Shown here: positions 1-10,238 of the stretch, in pieces
Layout of the letters: every line of letters begins with the position of its first letter
How positions within the stretch are numbered: position 1 is the stretch's first letter
Assembly: GCF_018320785.1 (NCBI RefSeq)
Contig: NC_054877.1
Location: 5,441,030 to 5,505,029, forward strand
DNA from: Cheilinus undulatus
Lineage: Eukaryota; Chordata; Actinopteri; Labriformes; Labridae
DNA length: 64,000 nucleotides
Reading direction: 5' to 3'
Translations under genes and position numbers: made by a program
The notes under the pieces: model-generated
Seen by the model: the letters and a program-made list of their open reading frames with translations, nothing else
Told to the model about the DNA's origin: nothing
Databases searched by the model: none

Positions 1-315
1 ACATCCACCTTTTTCCTCTTCACATAATGCCTTTTCAATCCATAATAAGTTCTTTTTCTGTAGTTACATTTTTAATTTACCTATAAAAGCAGGTCAGTAT
101 CCAAAACGTAAGTCCATAATCTGTACTTTAAGACTGTAGAAAGATCCAAAAATGACTCTGAAACGGTTTTAAATGTAAAATAGTGGAATTTTTGAATAGG
201 ATAAAAAAAAGGTGTAATTAATTGTTATTAACTACAGAAATACTGAGATTAATGGTGACTAAAAATGTCACTGTATTGGCAGGCCCTATTTGAAAATCAA
301 GTATATTATGTTGAA
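1..315. other. AT-rich sequence, no feature seen
   Basis: No coding signature, repeat unit or known element end was recognised here. Short open frames are not supported by any family resemblance. Confidence 0.5.
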
Positions 316-400
316 CTAGAAAAGCACTTGGAGAGCGCAGACCTCCGCCATTAGCCCTTTCTCCCAGTAGTGAAGAATCCTTTAAAAAACTTATGGATTC
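316..400 (-). mobile_element. Helitron-like 3' terminus (fragment)
   Basis: Read on the minus strand, this fragment ends in CTAG followed by T. About 11 nt before the end is a short hairpin with arms CGGAG and CTCC(A). The same terminal block occurs in the opposite orientation at 62180-62405, where it also ends in CTAG before a T. A hairpin close to a CTRR end with insertion before T is the hallmark of Helitrons. Only the last 85 bp or so are present and no Rep/helicase is visible, so the class assignment is an inference. The sequence itself is a dispersed teleost repeat. Confidence 0.4.
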
Positions 401-670
401 ATCCCCATGTGCCCCCCACCACAGTATTTGCTGATTACTCCCTCCCCAGTGGGGTGGAAACATGGTGAGGCAAAACATTGGCTTCGCTACAGCTGGACTG
501 TTATGGTGGAAGCATTGCCTGCTGGTGCCAACAGATGCACTGACAGTCTCACCCATGGTCTCATGGGACTACTGGAAGTTATGGCAGAGGGTGAATATTC
601 CTCTATTCTTCCCAGCATTGTGAGTATTCTCGCTACAATTAGCTGTCTGTTCCTCATTGATTTTAATGGT

Positions 671-1133
671 GGTGTCCCTCAGGTCACCATTCCAAGTCCT
701 CTGTAGTTCTCAGTCCAAACAACAGGAAATTCAGGTTTAATTCATCTGTTCTTTACAAAACAATGATTACACTTAAAGTAATTCACAGTTATGATGTCAG
801 GATGATTTCCTGTGAATTTTCACACTTTCGACCATAGTCCCAACTTTTTTGGAATTGATATTTGTACATTTCATCACACAAATTCATTTTTATCAGCCCT
901 ACTTTTTTTTCCCCAGAAGCTGTTTTCACTCTATCCAGCCAAACTTTCCAGTTGTCATAGAAAATGTTAGTTCCTCATTCTAACTACGGTGTCCCTCAGG
1001 GCTCCATTCTTAGCCCTCTGTAGTTCTCAGTCTAAACAGCAGTAAACTCAGGTTTTCAATTTGTCTGCTCTTTAGAAAACAATTGCATTAAAGTTATTCA
1101 CAGCCATGATGTCAGGATGATTTCCTGTGACTT
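671..1133 (+). repeat. Imperfect direct repeat downstream of ACOT copy A
   Basis: Positions 671-825 and 989-1133 are two diverged copies of one sequence of about 150 bp, and a third copy lies at 32200-32345, downstream of ACOT copy B. Each begins with codons reading GVPQ, and two read GVPQG(S/F)..LSPL. This resembles the turn motif of non-LTR reverse transcriptases (GVPQGSxLGP), followed by a stop. Between the copies, 836-866 carries a Tc1-type terminus (CCCAACTTTTTTGGAATTG) that is also found at 32077-32106. The block is therefore shared 3' flank of the duplicated ACOT genes. The reverse-transcriptase origin is only suggestive. Confidence 0.5.
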
Positions 1134-1148
1134 TTCCTTCATTCTTCT

Positions 1149-4100
1149 CTATAATCTGGCTTTAGTCAGTGGACCATCACAAGTCAGATGAGTCTTGAAG
1201 AACTCCTGGATCTTCTTCCACAGGTGGACTTCAGCTGCTGCATGGGATCTGGGCTCACCACCCCACAGGACTGGTACACCCACAACCCTATGAAAACTAG
1301 ACGGGAAGTGGGGCCCATAAGGCGGCTCAAGATAATGCCCCGCTCTGGGGTAACACACACATTCAAAGTTGTCCTTCCTATGATGCTTCAGTCTCTCTAC
1401 CATCATGTTCATGTACGCCTTACTGTCCCAGTTCAGGTCGTCCTCTGAAGACGCAAAGAGGAAATGTCCCTCTGCTTTTTCAACAGGGATCAGGCTGGCC
1501 TTGTTCTCCTCTGCCTGGGGATCATCAACAGCATATTTACCAATGAAAGCTCCAGACTCTGTAGGGATCATCTTACTGGGGTCAAACATTAATGCAGAGA
1601 GGATCTGATGTTTCTGATAGTAGAGCGGAAGGGCCACATTGGCATTGCAGCCGTTGATCCACACTACAGCCTCGATGCCTGGAACAAACGCAGCAAGTGA
1701 GAGGGCAACATCTGCTCCCTTTGATCGTGCTAGGACACCGACTCCTTTACTGCCCACCTGAGACAAGACACATGAAAATATAATGATAAACTTGCACACA
1801 CAAAGTCCCAATAATACTAGGAAAGGACAGGAACACAAGGATTGATTCTTACTTTTGATGGAGGTAGACATTACTAAACCTTGATTGCATAAAAGTTAAT
1901 TTGTTGTATCTTTGGACATCTGCTCAAGCTCCTCAGCAGCTATCGTGTCCAGTGAAAGTACAGTAGTGGGTCAAAACAAAGGGGATTGGGTGTCTTCTGT
2001 GGTACAAATTTTACAAGACATTCGATCTGCTAAAGGTATTCAGTTCTTTCTTGGGTCTGAGTGAATATTGTGCAAAGTTTGACCAAAAAAAAAAAAACAA
2101 AAAAACCTGTCAAAGTGTTCTTGAGCTATTAAGTTCAGGGGAATGGACAGAATAACATGAGGACAACCCAAAAACATAATGCCTCTGGCCTGACACAGAT
2201 GTATGATAGCTGACTAAAAACAAACCCTATGTACCCTATGGTGTAATGGTAGCCAGGAATACTGACTAACCAGTGAATGGACCCTCCAGACACAGTTGTC
2301 TTTATACTACAAACACTGGAGACACAATCACTGCACTCAGGTGATCCCCATTTCACTAATAGTGAGACTACTATCACCAGTTGGCTGGACATGGAATGAT
2401 TTAGGTCAGACACTTTAAAGAGGGTGAACAGTTATTCACTCACTCATTTAACATTGCATGTTTTCTTTAATTAAAATTACTTCGAAGAAATGTGTTTTCA
2501 CTTTAGCAGTAGAGTGTTTTTTTTTTTTTTTTTGCATCAGAAAAAGCAAATTATATTGACCATGGTTGATTTATAAAACAGTAATAGGGGAAAACATCTA
2601 AGGGGTTAAAAAAGTTTTATGTGCACTGTAAAACACACGTATAAGAAGGTTTTACTTTGTGCTCTGCATAACAGCAAAGTCATCAGTGTTAATTCAGCTC
2701 CCATTATGTTAAATCGCAAACTTTCCCCAAATGCATAAAATTCTCAGAGGTTCTAAGTTAAAGTTACACTTTTTAAACTTAATATTTTCACTCTCTTGTA
2801 ATAGTTATTTTTTAACTCAAACATATTTTATTACACATTAAAGCACATTTTTAACACAACAGTGTGTTAATTCATTTCACATTAAGTTTTATTTAAAGTA
2901 GTGCACCGTTTATATCTACACCTAGCAATGTACTTGTCATATTCAGTTGCTACCTCATGTTAAATATTTGTGACAAGTTATAGTGTCCATTAACAAGTAC
3001 AAAGTAGAGGGACAGAGTCTGAGTGAGGTAAAGGTCACATTAATGGTCATTAAATTCAATAGGCAGGAAGTTACTAATTCAGTGGGTAACTTCATTCATG
3101 GTGCAAGAGCATCTAACATCAATAAAAACAATAATTCACCCCATTTACTGTACAAAAGACAACATCTAATCATACTATGCCCAAGGGCATAATGGGAAAA
3201 CTCTGCCTACAGATGCCTCCATATTTAAAATGGAAGTGGGCAGAGCTTAGATCAAGTTAGTCTAGAGATGGACTACCACTGAACTGATCAACAGTGTCAA
3301 ATAACACCAAAACCAAGACCGTTTCAACCAGAATGAAGGTAAAATTAAATTTTGGGAGTTCAATCAACTCTGACATGTTTAATTCTGAAATATCAACACT
3401 CCAGCTTTTGCTGTGTAATGAGAGCATGTCTTATTATGAATGCCAATTTCTCAAAGCAACATATTTTTGATGACTCTATGGGGAAAATTAACTGACTTCA
3501 GCCCAATACAAAATATTTCAAAATAAAGTTTTCTTTTGCCATTTGTAACTGTAAAATAATCTTTTAGTATTTTACATTTTAAAACAGCCAGAAGACTATT
3601 GGTACAGTCATATTATTACAGATTAAACCACAAACACATGCAGACCAACCCAGAGCAGGCCTCTGAACTTTTTTAAATATGAACTTATCTGGATGCTTCT
3701 TCACCAACGGTTGAATTTAAGTTAAATAACTACGGTATTTTCCAGATGATAAGTCCAGCAAACTCACTCTAGGATGTCGTCTTAAGAAATCAGCTGCTTC
3801 CTCAAAGTAGTCCAGATGGATCGCTCTGATGTTGGCAGGTTTATCATTGTAAACGGCCACTGTTAAAACCACAAAACCTTTGTTGGCCAGCAGACTCGCT
3901 CTCATCTCAGACATGAAGGAGCACAGATCCAACACAGCCGGGAATGGACCGTTTCCTGAACAAGGAGACATGAGAGTTAAAATGTCAGACTCAGTCTCAG
4001 ACTAAAGACGGCCAAAGCAGCCGTATCATGCAAAAGCAAGGCTAGAATGTATGCCACGAAAATACAGCTGATACAAACAGCTAAAACACTGAAAAGGTAG

Positions 4101-4704
4101 ACAATGATAAGGATTTTTATAAAGAAGGCCCAATTGATTCCAGGATCGTATGTATGAGAAACTTGGAGCATTAAAACTTCCAAAAAATTCCCCTTAAACT
4201 ATGAAGTATTGCTTTTGAGCCTCTAAAAGTAAACATACAGTACCATCTACCTGGAGGAATAAACAGGACTCCATGAATATTCCCCTCTTTGACAGGGATC
4301 CTGCTGACCCCGTATCCAATCAGCAGTCTCTCATTGGTTGCCACTGCCAACATCCTGTCCTTCGCCTTTTCATGGACAGACAACTTAACCACATGAGGGT
4401 TCAGTGCATTTGATTTCCTGAACCTTTTGTGCAAAGTCTCAGGCCTCATGGACCAGAACAGACCCATAGGCTCAACCCCAACGTAGCTGCCACTGAGTGA
4501 GGGGTCTTCATTCAAGTCAATCTCTCCGTTTCCATCAGCCCTGAAGGTCGCAGAGGAGCTGAACACCACCCCCTTCTCCTCAGTGGCTCTGGCTCTCACA
4601 GTGACCACCTGTCTGGACTTCAGACCGGCTACCTTCACCTGGACGGGCTCATCAAACAAACATCTGGAGCTCGGCAGCAGACTCAGTCTCACCTGTGAGG
4701 ACAT
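1149..4704 (-). CDS. acot: Acyl-CoA thioesterase, type I (ACOT/BAAT family), copy A, intact
   Basis: Three exons: 4251-4704, 3768-3955 and 1149-1757 (454, 188 and 609 nt), giving 416 residues. Human ACOT1 has about 421. Donors are CCAG|GTAGAT and AGA|GTGAGT; acceptors are TTGTTCAG|GAA and TTGTCTCAG|GTG, in phases 1 and 0. The N-terminal half (about residues 10-140) is the acyl-CoA thioester hydrolase/BAAT N-terminal domain. The C-terminal half is an alpha/beta-hydrolase (BAAT_C). The triad by family alignment is Ser226 (in ARSKG), Asp321 (in SEDDLNW) and His355 (in AGHYLEPPYGP). Ser, not Cys, favours thioesterase over bile-acid amidation. The protein ends in -ARL, which fits the type 1 peroxisomal targeting consensus, so hydrolysis of acyl-CoA in peroxisomes is inferred. 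The start is the ATG opening the exon 1 frame (MSSQVRL). Intron 1 is 295 bp and intron 2 is 2,010 bp, with only poly-A/T runs noted in intron 2. A tandem paralogue lies at 32349-35682. The exact orthologue number cannot be fixed from sequence alone. Confidence 0.93.
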
Positions 4705-5297
4705 CTCTTCTAGGAGATAAATTCATTCATCGTAGATAAACAAGTCAGAATTAAATGGCATTATTTGATGCATAAAGACACATTGAACCAGACAGGCAGT
4801 CTGAAAGCCTTAACTTGTCAACATGCTTCCACGTACCCCGCCTGAACAGCTGTCATCAGCTGACATGCACCAAAGTTACATTATGTTACATTTATGTTTA
4901 TGTTGTTTGTGCAGGTATGTATTTTTTACATCACTAGATTCGTAGACTATGCTTATTTAAAACCTATTAGAAACAAAAGTCAACTGTTGATCAAATTCAG
5001 GGCCTACAGACGTGTACTCACCGATGAAAACACAAAAAATGGAATGTGCAGCAAACTGGAAGACAAATGCAGAGCACTCCTGAAAAGACTCTTTCACACA
5101 GAACTCCTCTCTTAAAGTTGTTTAACACTTGTATGTAAATTTATGCACAGCTCCTATTGTAAATAAAGTTTTTTCTGATTCATCAAACAGCCATAACCTG
5201 TTTGGCAGGAACCTTAAAGCAACCCAGTAAAAGGCACAAAGCCAAGGGGGGGCAAAAAATGTGTATTTTGCAGACATTTATCACTTCTATCCTAATA
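4705..5297. other. 5' flank of ACOT copy A
   Basis: This is the upstream side of the minus-strand gene, so its promoter and 5' UTR should lie here. No unambiguous TATA box or CpG island is visible. On the plus strand, 4894-5115 is an open frame that runs into an AATAAA at about 5162. It may be the tail of an old retroposon, but it was not recognised. Confidence 0.35.
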
Positions 5298-5509
5298 CAG
5301 GGGTTCCCAAAGACACCAAAAATAACGGTGCCAGAGACCAGGGACCCCCGCATTCCCTGGAGGTGGTTACAGTGTAGTTGTATTAGACTTTCATTTTAGG
5401 GATTTTCAAACATTACTTTGATTGCAGCATAAATCTAACTTAATGAAAATGGTTTTACTTTGAATTGAACTCATTCATGCATATATTTTAACAATAAGGT
5501 GTAAAATTT

Positions 5510-6043
5510 AGCCTTGCAAAGCAGATGGATTTGCCCGTTTCTGTGTTTCTCACTGGTGAATCCATCTTGCAAAGTTAGAAATTGACAGGACCAATCAGGA
5601 GGAAGAGGCAGTACTTTTGGGTGCGGCAGAGTCATGACTTATGCAAGCAGCGACAAGAGGCCGGTGCAATTATGGTGGAGGAGATTAGCATGGATGCTGC
5701 TAAAGCACCAGTTTTATCAGAATAGTCTACATTTTTTTGTTAAAAGAAGACCGAAGAACAGCAGTGAGTTGTTTTCTTTTCAAAAACGACAAAAGTTGCG
5801 TACTGACATGTCTACAGTCGCCATGGTTAGCGATATGCAGTTCCCTACGGAGTTTAGTCCTCAATAGTGGCTACGTCAAGTGTTTTATTGCGCTTTTTGG
5901 CCCGTAAAGATGTGACAGACAGAACGTCCATCCAATCACCCTCCGAGTTATTTTTTTTCAAAGGCTCTGCCCTTTCCCAAACGCTGTCTATGGAAGGTTT
6001 TCCAGATGGTTGTGTGAAACAAATTCACCTGGCGTGTCAGGTT
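5510..6043 (-). mobile_element. Non-autonomous element of the 559-bp family (9-bp target duplication), inserted in outer hAT
   Basis: This is a reverse-orientation relative of the element at 9680-10238. Shared landmarks are the CCTTGCAAAGCAGATGG end, the CGTAAAGATGTGACAGAC block and the CTGACACG(CC) end. The flanks GTAAAATTT and GTAAAAATA look like a decayed 9-bp target duplication. It sits inside the outer hAT copy. The open frames at 5634-5867 and 5867-6103 fall in it and show no protein resemblance. Confidence 0.7.
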
Positions 6044-6104
6044 TGTAAAAATACCATTGGAAATCATTTAGTATGTCCTTTGTGTTTGACAGGCAACTTG
6101 TAAC

Positions 6105-8166
6105 TCGGGATGCACCGAAATGAAAATTCTTGGCCAAAACCGAAAACCGAAAATGAAGAAACCAAGGCTGAAAACTGAAACACTGAAAGAAATTATTAGG
6201 CCAATTATTAGTACCATTGCATTTGTGGCTATGACTGTGTACTAACCTCACTAAAATTAATTGCAATTGCAAAAATTAATATTATTGCTTCAAAGAATAA
6301 ATCAATTACAAAATTATGTAAATATTTATTAAGCACTTCATTCCAACAAAACACAATATAAAATAAAATAAAATACAAAATAAAATGTTTAACTTGACCC
6401 CACTCATGTATACATTAAATCAGAGGTTCTCAGCCTTTTTTCAGTCATGTACCCCCTGTGAACTATTTTTTCAGCCAAGTACCCCATAAACAGCACAAAG
6501 CTTTTTGGCCAAAAAGAAAGACATTAAAGAGTGCTGTGACAGCCGTCTGATTTATCAAACTTTGTAACTGAGAAACACTTTAAAATTACAAATACTAGAT
6601 TTTTTTTTCATACATTTTAAATATGAAAAATGCATGACCAAAGTCATGGCACATCTTCTCATCTCTAAATGTGAGAATTCAAATTAATGTAGCTGTCGAA
6701 AACAGTGACTGGAAAGGCATAAAAACCCAGAAGTGTGCAAAACTCTGTTCAGCTGCAGGGTCGCTCTGGAACAATTTGGAAATAAAAACATAGAGTTAGA
6801 AAGAACTAAAAACCTGTAAATAATAAACAAGTTATAAAAAAGACTTCTCTTTTCTCAAATGGAAATCATGAACTTAGTTATAGATCAGCATTTCTTCACA
6901 AAAAAATAAATCATAAATCTTTTTATGAATGGAGTGATTGTGAACACAGTGATTGACAGGCATGTTCCAGTGTGGATCAAACCATTCTGCCATGGGGGAG
7001 ACTCAGGGGGTTTTAGGGTGATTAAATTTAAGAGCCTGCAAAATATTAACTCCAGTTTATAAACTTAAGGTCCTTACACTCTATATGCAATTTTTTTCAT
7101 GCAAAATATTTACATTTAGAACCTGTAGCGAATCAATGCAAGCTTCCTCACCTGCAACGTCATTTCGCAGCGCGACATTGCTGCGGATATTTAAGTAGCA
7201 CATTTGCGCTCATATGGACATGTCGGACTGACTGTTGCCTGTCTCCTTGCTACCAGGCTAAAAAAAAAGAGGCAAAAACACAAGCACTGATACGGACAGA
7301 TATGAGGAGATATCAAACACCAGGTGGTGTTGGAGAGGAGGACGTTTTTGTTCCTCTGTCTACCTTAAAAATCGGCACCACCACCACCATGTGCGCTCGT
7401 TGGAGCGAAACTCACACAGCTGGAGCTGTTTCTAAACTGATGGGATTTTAGTGAAATATTTACCAGCACAGTCTCCTCTGACCTCAGACAAACGACTTAT
7501 AAAAGCTCCAGATCAACCAGCTGAATGACTCCTCTGGACAGTCTGGAACACAAACAGGTGAGCCAGTCTGTGCGCTGTGGAGAGAGTTAACTCCTCTCAC
7601 CGCGAGCCTCAGCTGTGCCCTTATAACTCTTATTGATCATATTTGACATAGAATGAATGAAAAGTCAGTCCCTCCTCGTACAAACTTGGCTGGCACAGTG
7701 AATGAAACAGTGAAACAAAACGGCACTGACCTCCTGGCTGTGCGTAAAAGTGCCGCGTTACGCACAGAGTGAAAGACGGAGGGGGACACACCTCCTTTTA
7801 TCTTCCGCTTCAATGAATATCACTGTTTATCAGAGGACAGAGGAAACACACCGCAGACGTTCGCAGCACGAATGTGATTTTAGAGTGTAATATACTCCTG
7901 TAGCTCCTGACGTGCAAAGAAAGGCGCTTTTTTTCTTAAATAGTCTGCATGTATTTTAAAATCTCGCCAACCTCCTGAGTGCCTTCACCTATACGTACCC
8001 CTATTTGAGAACCACTGATCCAAGCGCGTGCTGGCTGCGGTTTTTGCTTGCGTCATCATAACGTCATGTTTCGGCCTTGTTGTTTCGGTGATAAAAGTCT
8101 TTCAGCCGAAAAACCGAAAATGCACTTTTGGGCCATTTTCGGCCGAAATTTTTCGGTGCATCCCTA
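6105..8166. mobile_element. hAT element with perfect 8-bp target duplication CTTGTAAC
   Basis: The termini TCGGGATGCACCGAAA and, inverted, TTTCGGTGCATCCCTA are the widespread hAT 'GGGATGCACCGA' ends. They are flanked by CTTGTAAC at 6097-6104 and 8167-8174, a perfect 8-bp duplication as expected for hAT. Multiple CCGAAAA motifs lie just inside both ends. No transposase frame is present, so it is non-autonomous, and most of its length is a further insertion. Confidence 0.85.
6421..8017. mobile_element. Innermost hAT-type element
   Basis: The left end CAGAGGTTCTCAGCC and the right end (inverted) CAGTGGTTCTCAAAT form hAT-type inverted repeats. It lies wholly inside the element at 6105-8166. A target duplication was not found. 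The 1.6-kb interior has a CpG-containing right half (about 7140-7900) and no long open frame. It is the youngest layer of the nest unless the ends were captured. Confidence 0.6.
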
Positions 8167-8229
8167 CTTGTAACCCCCCGCTAAGTGTTTCAAGGCCCCA
8201 GGGGGGTCCTGACCCTTTGGGAACCACTG

Positions 8230-9164
8230 TTCTGTTTTTGCTCATTCTGATATAATCTTGTGTGTCACTTTTGGGTCCCAACCCACCAGTTGAGAATTAG
8301 TAGACTATCATAGTTACTCCAGCCTACAAATCCCATTCACACCTCTGAATCATTTTCCTAAAGAACTGGGTGTGACAAAAGTTTCAGTATGACTCGATCA
8401 GTGATATCACAAAAGGTGTTTTTAATTTGTAAGGCAGATGTCAAATCTGTTACATTCAGGTAGTAATTGATGCACTTTTTTAGACAGGCATTAGATGCTT
8501 TGCCTTCCATAACCAGTGGGTGGCAGTAGAGGTCTGCTGATGGTTTGTAAAGCAGTGCTAAGGCTCTGAACGGATCAGACCTGTAGGAGAGAGAAAAAGC
8601 CTTCAATCAAAGTCTCCTCAGATGAAATGTGAAAGGGCTGGTAGTGAAGTATCCAACAGCAGAAACTGGAAGTAATTTTATTTGCTGGGAAAGAGGATTG
8701 TAGATAAAAAAAATATGAATTTGAACCAGTATGTCCATAGTGGTTATAGAGCTCAGGATTTTCTGACAGAAGCCTAAAGATGGCATGCATCTGTATATTT
8801 ATTTCACTCTGAGACATTTTCTGCTGCTCTCTGTGTCTTTTAATTGTCTTTCAGGGACAGATAAAGTTTTTGAATTGAATTAAATTTTAGGCTGTTTTTG
8901 CCAAATCAGTCTTTTTATCTCACCACACTGGGATTGTCATTTAAGAGGTAATTCAGTCTTTCCTGAAAACATAGAGAATAATTCATTATGATTGGTAAAA
9001 AAAAAAAAGGTATTTTACCTTCAGATGGTGCCACAAAACCACCATAGATTACTCAAAACTGGGACTACAGAGAATTTTTTGATGAACTCATAGATTGTAG
9101 AGAATGAAATCTTTATATTGAGGAACAGTGTTTATAAACTGTTGTTCCTGACTCAGTCCTTGAC
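8230..9164. other. No feature seen
   Basis: Two minus-strand frames (8358-8606, 8575-8817) show no recognisable domain. The stretch otherwise looks like ordinary intergenic DNA. Confidence 0.4.
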
Positions 9165-9450
9165 AAAGAGGAGAACCTTGAATTGGCACCAATCAACATA
9201 TTTACCCGTGGTATGCTCCAGGTGTTTTTGAGCAATCTATAACTTTACCAGTCTTGACTTGCATCTGTCCCAAGTTTTTTGGAAAACTTTACAGGCTTGG
9301 AATTAACAATAAGTATTGTAAAAGTTTTTTTTCAATCTCAACTTTAAATATCTTGGTTTTGTGAATGTGTACAATTGAAATGAAATGGATTTGCATAAAA
9401 CATTTTCTGGTTTCATTAGGACCTTTAATGCATCCCCTGTCTTAAAAGGA
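9165..9450. mobile_element. Tc1/mariner terminal relic
   Basis: This diverged stretch is homologous to 31872-32106. It shares the sequence around the CCCAAGTTTTTTGGAAA block and the following AT-rich segment with a decayed TTAAATATCTTG. It is the terminal part of a Tc1-like family whose transposase-bearing relative is at 40270-40975. No coding capacity is left. Confidence 0.5.
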
Positions 9451-9679
9451 TATTTCTGATTTATTAAAGTTGGGTTGTATTTGGTTCTTGGCAGTAGTAT
9501 TAGCATTTGCCTCCCAAAATTAATGTGTGCATTGCCCCTTTAAGGAGAGCACAAGTGCAGCATAGCTTGCTGGGTAAAGTCGGGAGACTTTGAAGCTTTT
9601 TGTTTTCTCCCTGAAAGCCTCTGAGTTTGGCACTGCTAAAGCTAATTTATGTCATAATGTTTGTTCTACCCTAAGTTCC

Positions 9680-10238
9680 TAACCTGACACATCAGATGGC
9701 TTTGTTTCACACGTCCATCTGGGAAAGCTTTAATAGGAAACGTTTGAGAAAAGGCAGAGGCTTTGAAAAATCCTTGGAGTATGACTGGGTGAACGTTCTG
9801 TCTGTCACATCTTTACGGGCCAATCAGAGCAACAAAGCACGTGACGTGGTCACTAGCAAGCTGCACGTGCGCAGCTACTGAGGAAAAACGTGAAACATGG
9901 CGACTACAGACATGTAAGTACTCGACTTTTGTCGTTTTTGAAAAGAAAACAACCCACTGCTGTTCTCTGTTCTTCTTTTAACAAAGAAATTTTGTCAAGT
10001 TCTGATAAAACTGGCGCTTTAGCAGCATCAACGCTAATCTCTGCCTCCATAACTGCACCGGCTCTTGCTGCTGCTTGTTTACGTCACGACTCTGCTGCGC
10101 CCGAAAGTACTGCCCCTCGTAGCTGATTGGTCCTGTAACTTTCTAACCAGGCCCAAACGGCTCAGATGGGAGCTTTGCAAGATGGATTCGCCAGTGAAAA
10201 ACAAGGAAAAGGGCGTATCCATCTGCTTTGCAAGGTTA
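9680..10238 (+). mobile_element. 559-bp non-autonomous DNA element with perfect 9-bp target duplication
   Basis: The termini TAACCTGACACATCAGATGG and (inverted) TAACCTTGCAAAGCAGATGG are imperfect inverted repeats of about 20 bp. Flanks at 9671-9679 and 10239-10247 are both CTAAGTTCC. A 9-bp duplication fits MULE/MuDR-type or Merlin-type transposition rather than hAT or Tc1. No transposase is encoded. Relatives are at 5510-6043 (reverse), 51791-52349 and 56990-57105, and an end fragment is at about 10345-10400. Confidence 0.75.

Larger units (their letters stand above)
5298..8229. mobile_element. Outer hAT-type element hosting a nest of three insertions
   Basis: The ends are CAGGGGTTCCCAAAG at 5298 and, inverted, CTTTGGGAACCACTG ending at 8229, typical hAT termini. 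The element's own sequence is only 5298-5509, 6044-6104 and 8167-8229. A relative without insertions lies at 34010-34258, and its sequence runs straight across all the junctions. That shows the pieces once formed one short non-autonomous element. No convincing 8-bp target duplication remains at the outer borders. Confidence 0.7.
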
